Shown: one piece after another, positions 7,017-14,335 of the stretch
How the letters are laid out: every line of letters starts with the position of its first letter
Position numbering within the stretch: the stretch's first letter is position 1
Assembly: GCA_002347605.1 (NCBI GenBank)
Contig: DDXN01000011.1
Coordinates: 1 to 31,350 of the forward strand
Reading direction: 5' to 3'
Length of the DNA stretch: 31,350 nt
DNA from: Candidatus Dojkabacteria bacterium UBA2259
GTDB taxonomy: Bacteria; Patescibacteriota; Dojkabacteria; SC72
The notes under the pieces: model-generated
Seen by the model: the letters and a program-made list of their open reading frames with translations, nothing else
Told to the model about the DNA's origin: nothing
The model's database searches: none
Program-made: the position numbers and the translations under genes

Positions 7017-7526
7017 ATGATAATTCCAATAGAAGAATTTCCTAAGTTAAGAGAAACAAAGTTAAAAAATAAAAAAATTGTTTGTACATCTGGTTTTTAT
7101 GATCCTATACACCCTGGACATGTATCATATCTCTCTGAAGCAAAAAAACATGGAGATGTACATGTAGCAATTGTTGATGGAGATAGAATTTGTATCACAA
7201 AGAAGGGGAAACCATTTATTCCAGAGAAAGATAGGGCTGATATAGTTGATTCAATTAAAGGAGTAGATTATGTTGTAATATATAATCATCCTACTAGGTA
7301 TGATATAGGAGAAGCATTAGAAATACTTAAACCAGATGTATTTTGTAAAGGTGGTGACAGAAATGATAAAGATAGGAATGATCCTAATAGCCCACTAAAA
7401 GTCGAAGCTGACATTATCGAAGGATATGGAGGAAGAATAGAGTATGGGGTAGGAAAAAACAAAGTATGGTCTAGTTCAAACTATTTACAAGAGTGGGTAG
7501 ATTTTGTTAATCCAAAAAAGAATTAA
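7017..7526 (+). CDS. Cytidylyltransferase-family nucleotidyltransferase
   Basis: This 169-residue protein has the Rossmann-like nucleotidyltransferase fold. It shows GFYDPIHPGHVSYLSEAKK with the HxGH signature (HPGH, near residues 32-35), KGGDR near 111-115, and a C-terminal WSSSNYL in place of the ISST motif. The family includes glycerol-3-phosphate cytidylyltransferase and the HldE/RfaE adenylyltransferase domain; the alcohol-phosphate substrate cannot be read from sequence. It would make an activated NDP-compound for envelope polymer or lipid synthesis. No Shine-Dalgarno site is visible at usable spacing (AGGGG lies 1 nt from the ATG). Its 3' end overlaps the convergent trxB by 4 bp. Confidence 0.85.
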   Translation: MIIPIEEFPKLRETKLKNKKIVCTSGFYDPIHPGHVSYLSEAKKHGDVHVAIVDGDRICITKKGKPFIPEKDRADIVDSIKGVDYVVIYNHPTRYDIGEALEILKPDVFCKGGDRNDKDRNDPNSPLKVEADIIEGYGGRIEYGVGKNKVWSSSNYLQEWVDFVNPKKN

Positions 7527-8479
7527 TACATATTTGTAGGCTTAGATTCACCCTTTAAATATGAATATATTGAATTAGAAGCTACAGCTCCCTCTGCTGC
7601 TGCAGTTATTACCTGTCTAAAGCCATTAGAGCCATTTGTACAGTCCCCAGCAGCCCACACACCCACTATATTTGTAGATTGGTCATCTAATACCTTAATG
7701 TATCCTTTTTCATCTAATTCAAGTCCTAATTTCTTAGGTAAGTCAATATTAGGTTCAGAACCAATTTCAACAAACAACCCATCTATATCTAAATATTGCG
7801 AACCATTATATGCCCTAGATAGTTTAACTCTTTCAAGTCTATCCTTACCCTCCAAACCAACTAATACTGTTGTAAATATAATTTCAATATTACTTTTATT
7901 CGTGACCTCATCTACCCATACCTGATCTCCCTTTAAAGCTGTCCCTCTGTATATTATGTATACCTTCTTTGCAATATCAGAAAGCATACTAGCAGACATC
8001 GTCGCTGCATTACTACCCCCAACTACTACAACAGTTTTCTCTTTGAAAAACATGGCATCACATGTTGAACAGTATGATAGACCCTTTCCGAGATAGTAAT
8101 CTTCGTTTGAAAGATTCAATTTGTTTCTATTTGTTCCTAAAGCAAGTAAGACACTCTTAGATAGATACTCATTTCCATTATCACTAATTACTTTAAAATT
8201 ATCTCCCTCATTCTTAATATCAACTATCTGTTCGGATTTATGCTCTCCGCCACACTGTTTAGCCTGTTCGTGCATTTTCATACCCAAATCTAAACCCGCA
8301 ACATCAGGCATCCCTGGGTAGTTACACACCTTATGGGCATCAGTGATAGTTCCTCCGATAAACTTTCCAAAAACGATATTACTTAGTTTGTATCTACTTG
8401 CATATATACTTGCAGTAAGTCCACTTGGGCCACTACCAATAATGGCAATATCATATATTGTATTTCCTGTATCTGGCAT
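7523..8479 (-). CDS. trxB: Thioredoxin reductase-like flavoprotein
   Basis: I start at ATG 8479; a TTG at 8494 would add five residues. An FAD-binding GSGPSG lies near residues 15-20, the redox pair Cys137-Cys140 in YCSTCDAMFF, a second dinucleotide fold with GGSNAA near 154-159, and a C-terminal FAD motif AAGDC. The normal NADPH 2'-phosphate signature HRRxxxR is absent; the equivalent place reads IYRGTALKGD. The electron donor may therefore be NADH or something else, as in other reductases that lack this motif. It should reduce a thioredoxin, perhaps feeding the thioredoxin-CcdA fusion at 12325-13752. Confidence 0.85.
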   Translation of the reverse strand: MPDTGNTIYDIAIIGSGPSGLTASIYASRYKLSNIVFGKFIGGTITDAHKVCNYPGMPDVAGLDLGMKMHEQAKQCGGEHKSEQIVDIKNEGDNFKVISDNGNEYLSKSVLLALGTNRNKLNLSNEDYYLGKGLSYCSTCDAMFFKEKTVVVVGGSNAATMSASMLSDIAKKVYIIYRGTALKGDQVWVDEVTNKSNIEIIFTTVLVGLEGKDRLERVKLSRAYNGSQYLDIDGLFVEIGSEPNIDLPKKLGLELDEKGYIKVLDDQSTNIVGVWAAGDCTNGSNGFRQVITAAAEGAVASNSIYSYLKGESKPTNMY

Positions 8480-8574
8480 ATTATTATTTTTCAAATTTTA
8501 TCACTGTTATTTTATCATATTAGTCAAGTAATCTATTTTTTAAGAAATATTCCTGATATATTTGATTATTGTTT

Positions 8575-9498
8575 ATGGGAAAAATATATATTGTTGGACA
8601 TACAAAACCAGATTTAGATTCTATTGCTTCAGCACTAGCCTATCAAAAGTTTAAGGAAGGAATAGGGGAGTTTAACTATAAAGCGATACGCTGTGACAAA
8701 GTAAATGCCCAAACAGAGTGGGTATTTAATCAATACAATACGCCTCTACCAGAATATGTACCAAATATATCTGGTATAGATGTTGTATTAGTAGATCATA
8801 CATTTCCAGAAAGCAGAGCAAAGGGTTGGGAGAGTGCAAATATTGTTGAGGTTATAGATCATCATGATGTTAAGTTAGATGATACTATTCCTGAAAGAAT
8901 TACTATTAGACCGTGTGGTAGTACATGTTCTTTAATTTCAAAAAAGATATTTAATTCAAAGATATTAATAACAAAAGATATAGCCTCTATTCTACTTAGT
9001 GCTATTTTAGATGATACTGTTGGTTTTAAGTCTCCTACAACTACTAAATTGGATGGAGATATGGTAAATAGGTTAAATGATATATCTAAAGTAGGGGACT
9101 TATGGGAGTATTCTATGTTACTTTTTAGCAAAAAGGATATCTGGAATACACTTACTCCAAAAGAGATTATTGAAGAGGATATTAGGAGTGTTGAGTTTAA
9201 TGGTATTTGGGTTTCTATTTCTCAGGTTGAGACATTAAATAACAGAGATTTGAAAAAAGAGGAAATTTTGAGGGAGTTAATCCATTTAAATGAGGTTAAT
9301 CCATTTAATTTAAGATTAGTAATGTTAACTGATCTGTTAAAGAGGGATTGTATATTACTTGTTGTAGGAAAAGATATACCCCTTTTAGAGGGGATATTAA
9401 ATACTAAGGTTATTGAGAATACTCTTTTTCTTCCTAATGTTGTTAGTAGAAAGAAACAGATATTACCAATATTACAGAGGATATATACACAGACTTAG
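8575..9498 (+). CDS. ppaC: Manganese-dependent inorganic pyrophosphatase (DHH family)
   Basis: This is a family II pyrophosphatase of 307 residues. Metal-binding motifs are in order: GHTKPDLDSI (near 7-16), VDHTF, the DHH-type IDHHD (near 98), LSAILDD, and a C-terminal RKKQI motif from the DHHA2 domain. It hydrolyses pyrophosphate made by nucleotide and tRNA activation. I chose ATG 8575 over TTG 8569: a GATTAT -10-like box ends 5 nt before this ATG and the protein then starts MGKIYIVGH, as in the family. The gene is divergent from trxB across 95 bp that contain two TGATAAAAT copies on the minus strand. Confidence 0.93.
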   Translation: MGKIYIVGHTKPDLDSIASALAYQKFKEGIGEFNYKAIRCDKVNAQTEWVFNQYNTPLPEYVPNISGIDVVLVDHTFPESRAKGWESANIVEVIDHHDVKLDDTIPERITIRPCGSTCSLISKKIFNSKILITKDIASILLSAILDDTVGFKSPTTTKLDGDMVNRLNDISKVGDLWEYSMLLFSKKDIWNTLTPKEIIEEDIRSVEFNGIWVSISQVETLNNRDLKKEEILRELIHLNEVNPFNLRLVMLTDLLKRDCILLVVGKDIPLLEGILNTKVIENTLFLPNVVSRKKQILPILQRIYTQT

Positions 9499-9510
9499 TG
9501 GTTTTAGAGG

Positions 9511-9590
9511 GTCTCCTGATATATATTACATTTCTGTAAATATTTAGCATTAAAGCTAATCAGGAGACACCTCAAAAGGCCTATTTTTTT
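9511..9590. terminator. Branched hairpin between convergent genes, probable terminator
   Basis: GTCTCCTGAT (9511-9520) and ATCAGGAGAC (9559-9568) form a perfect 10-bp stem. It encloses two smaller hairpins, TTACA/TGTAA (9526-9539) and TTAGC/GCTAA (9544-9559). On the plus strand it is followed by CCTC and then a run of seven T at 9584-9590. It lies after ppaC and overlaps the end of the convergent lipoprotein gene. Termination is the simplest reading, but the internal branching is unusual. Confidence 0.55.
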
Positions 9591-9922
9591 GTTATTTTAA
9601 TACAACTCCTTCCGAAATAATCAACTTGTTTCCAAACAAAATCCTCTGATACACGAAATGTACCAGTATCGCCATATTCAAAGGCACCAAAACAAATTGG
9701 TTTGCTAAAAAATAAATCCCATTCGGATTCCCATTCACCCCATTCATACCACTCGTCAAAATAATTTGAACGAGTAATAACATAACTACCGATGTAGTCG
9801 GGGTTTGTTTCGACTTCAAACTCTAATTGATCCCAGGGGATTTCATCCTCAGGTGAGGATTTGCATCCCATTAGCGGAATGCTTAACACTATAACAAGAA
9901 TTAAAACTAAATATTTTTTCAT
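9581..9922 (-). CDS. Small secreted lipoprotein of unknown function
   Basis: This 113-residue protein has a lipoprotein signal peptide: MKKYLV, a hydrophobic core, and the lipobox LMGC with Cys20 as the lipidated residue. The mature part is acidic and rich in Trp and Tyr (EWYEWGEWESEW) with two further cysteines near the C-terminus (PICFG and RSCIK) that could form a disulfide. No family is recognised. It is the only gene in the window with a clear Shine-Dalgarno site: AGGAG, 7 nt before the ATG. It follows a long hairpin-rich leader. This translation signal unlike its neighbours suggests acquisition by transfer or special regulation. Confidence 0.75.
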   Translation of the reverse strand: MKKYLVLILVIVLSIPLMGCKSSPEDEIPWDQLEFEVETNPDYIGSYVITRSNYFDEWYEWGEWESEWDLFFSKPICFGAFEYGDTGTFRVSEDFVWKQVDYFGRSCIKITKK

Positions 9923-10126
9923 TTCTTATCTCCTATTTTTTTGAATAATCCAACCTATGGTTGGTTTAATACGAACATACAGATATCTAATATATAAATA
10001 TCTATGTTGTTCGTATTAAAAAGAGAATATGAATGAATAATAGGCCTTTTTAATGAGCAGTATTCTCTAATGTATTAAAACAGTAGAGAATATATAGGTT
10101 ATTTAACCTATACATATATTATACCA
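9923..10126 (-). promoter_or_regulatory. Promoter and structured leader of the lipoprotein gene
   Basis: On the minus strand an extended -10, TGGTATAAT (10126-10118), would start a transcript near 10111, giving a leader of about 190 nt. In order it holds: a 9-bp hairpin TATAGGTTA/TAACCTATA (10093-10112); TATTCTCT (10092-10085), AGAGAATA (10068-10061) and TATTCTCT (10029-10022) followed by TTTT, where the middle segment can pair with either flank; a 13-bp inverted repeat TTTAATACGAACA (9965-9977 with 10008-10020) with a 6-bp inner stem; and CCAACC/GGTTGG (9950-9964) just before the AGGAG site. This looks like an attenuator or riboswitch-type leader. The ligand is unknown. Confidence 0.55.
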
Positions 10127-10150
10127 TATTACTATAGGGTAATAAAGACA

Positions 10151-10915
10151 CTATGCAAGAGTATCCCAACTACGAGTATCAGTTAAAATAATTGGTTTCT
10201 CATTATCAACTATTAACATATATTCAAACATTACGCTATTTCCACCATTTGCAGTTTTTGCAGACCACCCATCATCATCAATAACTACCCTCCCATTATC
10301 ATTTACAACCTGACACTCAATACATATAACCATACCAGTGATCAATCTAGTTCCACTTCCTTTACTACCGTATGCAGGAATATCTGGTGAATCATGTAAT
10401 GTTTTTCCGATACCATGACCAACAAACATCTTCAATATGTTATACCCTCGGTCTTTTGCAATCCTTTCCATTTCATGACCCAAATCACCCGTGTAATTAC
10501 CTGTAACAGCAAGTGGAATACAATTTTCTACAGCCTGTCTACCAGTAAGAAGTAATTTAGCATTGTTCTCAGCAGGCTTTCCGACACTCCATGTCCAGCA
10601 GTGGTCTGTATACATACCTTTATGTATAATTCCAAAATCTATTGATACTAAATCTCCCTTGATAAGTGGGATATCTTTGGGTATCCCGTGCACAGCGACA
10701 TCATTTACCGAAATACATGTATTAAAATTGTATCCTCTTACTCTTTTAAATGCTGGTTTAACATGATACTTCCTACATAGATTTCCAGCTATGTTGTCCA
10801 ACTCTAAAGCTGTTATACCCTCTCTGATACTCTCTCCGACATGTTTCAATATATCAACAGAGATGGTACAGGCCTCTCTCAATATCTTTTCATCTTTTGC
10901 TTTGTTAATAACCAT
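10151..10915 (-). CDS. map: Methionine aminopeptidase, type I
   Basis: This 254-residue protein has the pita-bread fold residues: HGIP (near 79-82), the metal-binding aspartates in VSIDFG and YTDH, the histidine in FVGHGIG, and the glutamates in CIECQ and FEYM. The last two motifs are variants of the usual IEPM and FEHT, but the glutamates are kept. It removes the initiator methionine from new proteins. A perfect TATAAT lies 5 nt before the ATG, so the mRNA is probably leaderless. The upstream 216 bp contain no convincing gene. Confidence 0.93.
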   Translation of the reverse strand: MVINKAKDEKILREACTISVDILKHVGESIREGITALELDNIAGNLCRKYHVKPAFKRVRGYNFNTCISVNDVAVHGIPKDIPLIKGDLVSIDFGIIHKGMYTDHCWTWSVGKPAENNAKLLLTGRQAVENCIPLAVTGNYTGDLGHEMERIAKDRGYNILKMFVGHGIGKTLHDSPDIPAYGSKGSGTRLITGMVICIECQVVNDNGRVVIDDDGWSAKTANGGNSVMFEYMLIVDNEKPIILTDTRSWDTLA

Positions 10916-10920
10916 GCCAG

Positions 10921-10926
10921 ATTATA
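10921..10926 (-). promoter_or_regulatory. -10 box of map, leaderless type
   Basis: TATAAT on the minus strand ends 5 nt before the map ATG at 10915. Transcription would start at or next to the start codon. Confidence 0.65.
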
Positions 10927-11131
10927 TACCTAGAACGCCCATAGGGACAGACCCCAAACCGACCCTATTTTCAAAACAAAAAGGTCCTTGTATTGTACTT
11001 CCTTTTGAATTTCGGAGCAGAAACACAAACGTGTACGACGAAACGGTTTCGATAAAACTGAAAACAAAAAGGGACAACAGGAAAAAAGATGGGGTCAGAT
11101 CTGGGTCAGATCTGAAGGAGAAAAATTTCGA
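10927..11131. other. Intergenic stretch of higher GC without a clear gene
   Basis: This gap between the helicase gene and map is visibly richer in G and C than its surroundings. ATAGGG (10941-10946) can pair with CCCTAT (10963-10968). A plus-strand frame of 73 codons from ATG 10914 to TAG 11135 exists, but it has no third-base preference and no recognisable motif, so I do not call it a gene. It could be an uncharacterised small RNA or a decayed insertion. Confidence 0.4.
11081..11115 (-). terminator. Intrinsic terminator of the helicase gene
   Basis: On the minus strand TCAGATCT and AGATCTGA form an 8-bp stem around GACCC, followed by CCCCATC and six T. In DNA the same bases appear as two tandem 11-bp copies of GGGTCAGATCT (11092-11113). 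It starts 17 bp past the helicase stop codon. Confidence 0.65.
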
Positions 11132-12295
11132 TTAGGCTATGATATATAGCTCCTTTTCTGCTCTGGTTACAGCTGTATACAACCATCTTGCATAGGTATC
11201 ATCGTCCATACTCTTAAACCTTTCATCAAAGAGGACTACTCTTTTTGATTGGCTTCCTTGTGCTTTATGCACTGTTAATGCATAGCCAAAATCAAAGTAG
11301 TTAATATCTCCAACTCTTTGGTCAGTAAAAGTAGGCGAGTTAAATTGCTCAATTGAAATCTTCCCAATAAATGGCTCTTTTTCAAAATCCAACAAGATTT
11401 CGGTTTGATAGTATGAATACCCCTTTGTTTTCTCTTTTAATATAGCTTGAATCGTACCAGTCATACCGTTATATATATTCATATTCCTATTATTTTTTAA
11501 ACATATTACCCTGTCACCACAACATGGAGAAGGTGAATCAAATCTCAACGCCCTGATTTCACTATTTAATCTGTTTCTACTCGCATTGTATCCACAAAGT
11601 ATCATAGTAGAATCATCAAAATTTCCAAAAATATCAACAATCTCATTTTTGGTGCTCTCATCCCTTTTATCTAATTTCTTAATATTTTCCCCAAAATCTC
11701 CGAAGGGAATATCACCACCCTCTCTTACAATTTGGGAAATTCTGATAATTGGATTATCCGCCTCCTGCCTGTATATCCGCTCTAACTTTAATTCAGGATT
11801 TGCCATTAAATTAAAAGAGCTCTTTATTGGAGGAAGCTGTCCATGATCACCTACAGCAACAATTGGAACATCATAACTAAGTAAATCATTCCAAATATCT
11901 TCAGTTACCATAGATGCCTCGTCTACAACTATTAATGAATATTTAAACTCAGGTTGAGGAATCCTTTCCCATCCAATAATATTACCTTTCTCATCAACTA
12001 CTGCCTTGTAAATTAATCTGTGTATAGTACCAATATAGTCAGAAGAAGAAATGGCGTTGTAATCTTTAAGTTTTCTTTCAAGTACTCGGGATGCTTTACC
12101 TGTATAACTACAATATGCGATATCTATCTCCTTTCTCTCTCTCCTTAATACCTTTGCAACCGACGCTAATATCGTTGTTTTTCCAGTTCCAGCGTATCCA
12201 CCTAATGTGATATACTGCTTTTTGGGAGATTTGAACCAATCCATGATAGAATTGATAATTAAGGTCTGTTCCTTTGAAAGTTTTGGAGTAGTCAT
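11132..12295 (-). CDS. SF1 DNA helicase, RecD2/Dda-like
   Basis: This 387-residue protein is a compact superfamily 1B helicase. Walker A is GYAGTGKTT (near 33-41), Walker B is VVDEAS (near 123-128), motif III is VGDHGQLPPI, and the C-terminal UvrD-like part has YALTVHKAQGSQ and YTAVTRAEKELYII at the very end. The length resembles phage T4 Dda and the minimal RecD-like helicases rather than full RecD2, which carries an N-terminal extension. It would unwind DNA 5' to 3' in repair or replication. A TATATT -10-like box sits 5 nt before the ATG. It is divergent from the thioredoxin-CcdA gene with only 29 bp between. Confidence 0.88.
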   Translation of the reverse strand: MTTPKLSKEQTLIINSIMDWFKSPKKQYITLGGYAGTGKTTILASVAKVLRRERKEIDIAYCSYTGKASRVLERKLKDYNAISSSDYIGTIHRLIYKAVVDEKGNIIGWERIPQPEFKYSLIVVDEASMVTEDIWNDLLSYDVPIVAVGDHGQLPPIKSSFNLMANPELKLERIYRQEADNPIIRISQIVREGGDIPFGDFGENIKKLDKRDESTKNEIVDIFGNFDDSTMILCGYNASRNRLNSEIRALRFDSPSPCCGDRVICLKNNRNMNIYNGMTGTIQAILKEKTKGYSYYQTEILLDFEKEPFIGKISIEQFNSPTFTDQRVGDINYFDFGYALTVHKAQGSQSKRVVLFDERFKSMDDDTYARWLYTAVTRAEKELYIIA

Positions 12296-12324
12296 TAGGA
12301 ATATAATATTACATATTAAGATAA
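12296..12324. promoter_or_regulatory. Short divergent promoter region
   Basis: Only 29 bp separate the two start codons. On the minus strand TATATT ends 5 nt before the helicase ATG. On the plus strand a TATAAT lies at about 12302-12308 and a TATTAA about 5 nt before the other ATG. There is no space for Shine-Dalgarno leaders. Confidence 0.45.
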
Positions 12325-13752
12325 ATGAAAAAGATATTAAACAAAATATTAATCATTATTCTAACTATCTTCTTTCTTCCATTGCTATCTGTTAGAGCAC
12401 AGGAGGAAAAAAAATTCTCAATTTCTTTTACTGGAATAGGGTGCCCTCACTGTGCAAAAGTTGCACCAGTCTTACATAAAAAAGTCCAAGAGGGTGGATA
12501 TATTCTCATAGAGTACGAAATATACAAAAACATTGCTAACGCACAGATATTGAGTAAATACTCTGATGAATATGATTTGAGTCTTGGTATCCCTCAAATT
12601 ATGTTTAACAAAGATAGCGTACAATCTGGTGATACCCCAATTATAAATAACATTGATCAAATGATAATTGATTCAAACGCGAATGAGATATATCTTTCGG
12701 ATGGTAGTTTAATCCTATTCTCTGATTTAAATCTCTCAGATTTGGGAAGATATCCCAACATTTACGCAAAGGATAGGATAGCTATTAGAAGGGATATCAA
12801 TATACTCTCCAAAGAAGAGAATAGTCAAATTAAAAACTTCATATACAGTGATACAATTGAGAAGGCAATTCAAAATTTAGATGCTAAAGAGATTAAACCT
12901 ACCCCTGTATCATATCCCGGTGGTACTCTGGAATATGAAAACGCTGTTAAAATAAATGGGTGGATACTTCAATGGAATGGACAAAAGACAACAAATGGAA
13001 ATACCACAGAAGAAGGAGAAACAATAGCTGAAGAAAGTTCAAATATCTCAATAGGGAAAATTATTAGTTTGGGATTAGCAGATTCAGTTAATCCATGTGC
13101 TCTTTCTGTTTTAGCATTGGTTTTAATTGCAATCATTACATACAATCCTGGGAAAAGGAAAAAAGTACTACTTGCTGGTCTCTCATTTATTTTGGCTGTA
13201 CTAATAATGTATCTCGTATACGGTTTTCTAATAATCAAAGCTTTTGAAGTTGTACAATCTATTACATCAATTAGGGAGTTCCTTTATGGCAAATTAGGGA
13301 TTAATTTCATATTAGGTATTGGAGCAATAATTCTTGGTATTTTAGGTCTTAAAGACTTCTTCTCATACAAACCTGGAAGTGTTGGAACAGAAATGCCTCT
13401 TTTTTTAAGACCAAAAGTAAGCAAACTAATTTCTAAGGCAACCTCACCATTGGCAGCTTTTGGAGTTGGTATTTTTGTTACACTCTTCCTTTTACCATGT
13501 ACTATTGGTCCATACATTATTTTAGGTGGCTTGATTGCAGGAGAGGGTTTTCTTAATGCATTGCCCTCATTAGTACTCTACAATTTCATATTTATACTTC
13601 CCATGTTAATAACAACATTTTTAGTATATATAGGGTCTAAGAAAGCTGAAAATGTTAAAGATTGGAAAGAAAAGAATGTAAGATATATGCACCTTGCCGC
13701 AGGTATCCTTATGCTTCTCATAGGGATTCTAATGGTAACAGGTAAGTTCTAA
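12325..13752 (+). CDS. Thioredoxin-like domain fused to a CcdA/DsbD-type membrane protein
   Basis: The 475-residue protein starts with a signal peptide (about 1-25, ending VRAQ). A thioredoxin/glutaredoxin-like domain with the redox pair Cys40-Cys43 (GCPHC) covers roughly 31-115. A mostly polar linker (about 116-240) follows, then a six-helix CcdA-like domain with DSVNPCALS (Cys258) and LLPCTIGPYI (Cys392), the paired cysteines that carry electrons through the membrane in CcdA/DsbD. It should move reducing power from cytoplasmic thioredoxin to cell-surface proteins. The order, with the soluble domain first, differs from plain CcdA. A thioredoxin reductase gene lies 4 kb away. The gene ends 1 bp from the convergent FKBP gene. 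Confidence 0.88.
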   Translation: MKKILNKILIIILTIFFLPLLSVRAQEEKKFSISFTGIGCPHCAKVAPVLHKKVQEGGYILIEYEIYKNIANAQILSKYSDEYDLSLGIPQIMFNKDSVQSGDTPIINNIDQMIIDSNANEIYLSDGSLILFSDLNLSDLGRYPNIYAKDRIAIRRDINILSKEENSQIKNFIYSDTIEKAIQNLDAKEIKPTPVSYPGGTLEYENAVKINGWILQWNGQKTTNGNTTEEGETIAEESSNISIGKIISLGLADSVNPCALSVLALVLIAIITYNPGKRKKVLLAGLSFILAVLIMYLVYGFLIIKAFEVVQSITSIREFLYGKLGINFILGIGAIILGILGLKDFFSYKPGSVGTEMPLFLRPKVSKLISKATSPLAAFGVGIFVTLFLLPCTIGPYIILGGLIAGEGFLNALPSLVLYNFIFILPMLITTFLVYIGSKKAENVKDWKEKNVRYMHLAAGILMLLIGILMVTGKF

Positions 13753-13753
13753 T

Positions 13754-14257
13754 TTACTTAATCTCTAATAGCTCAACCTTAAATATTAAACCTGCAGAGC
13801 CTGGAATAGGGCCAGAACCTGATGGTCCATAACCCATTGATGACGGAATTTTTAACTCTCTAATCTCTCCAACTCTCATACCTAAAAGTCCCTGTTCCCA
13901 TCCTTGGATAACAGAGTTTTGACCTAATGTAAATTCAAATGGCACTCCCCTGTCATACGAGCTATCAAATTTTGTACCATCAGAAAGAGTTCCTTCATAG
14001 TGAACAGAAACCACATCACCTGTAGCTGCTCCTTGGCCTTCTCCTTGCTGAATTGTAGTAATAGCTAATTGTTCAAAATCTGAAATAGTAGTCATATTTT
14101 CCTGAGTATTTAAATTTAATTCTGTTTCTTTTTCATCATCATTTGGCAATGTAGTTGTATCTCTGTTTAATAGCACAAAGATTGCAACTGAAAGAACGGC
14201 TATTGATATTAGCGATATAATAATTGGCACAATTTTGTCTGCTTGTTGTTTCTTCAT
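13754..14257 (-). CDS. Membrane-anchored FKBP-type peptidyl-prolyl isomerase
   Basis: This 167-residue protein has a short positive N-terminus, one membrane helix (about 9-30), an acidic linker (about 31-62) and an FKBP domain (about 66-167). Family motifs are VSVHYEGTLSDGTKFDSS, VIQGWEQGLLGMRVGE, and MGYGPSGSGPIPG before a final FKVELLEIK. The hydrophobic and aromatic residues of the active site (Tyr, Phe, Trp in these motifs) are present. It would assist folding outside the cell membrane. It is convergent with the thioredoxin-CcdA fusion, which also acts on exported proteins. Confidence 0.93.
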   Translation of the reverse strand: MKKQQADKIVPIIISLISIAVLSVAIFVLLNRDTTTLPNDDEKETELNLNTQENMTTISDFEQLAITTIQQGEGQGAATGDVVSVHYEGTLSDGTKFDSSYDRGVPFEFTLGQNSVIQGWEQGLLGMRVGEIRELKIPSSMGYGPSGSGPIPGSAGLIFKVELLEIK

Positions 14258-14335
14258 CGGATAGATTTGTAAGTTAACCTCTCAATATACCAAGAGAGAG
14301 ACATCTTTTCAAATATTTGTTACTTAAAATATGGT

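Noticed and set aside
11091..11125. SRP RNA-like string GGTCAGATCTGAAGGAG
   Set aside because: The similarity is limited to a few bases; the asymmetric loop with AGCAG is missing and a terminator hairpin explains it better.
10914..11135. Plus-strand ORF of 73 codons overlapping the map start
   Set aside because: No motif, no codon-position bias like the real genes, and it starts antisense to the map start codon.
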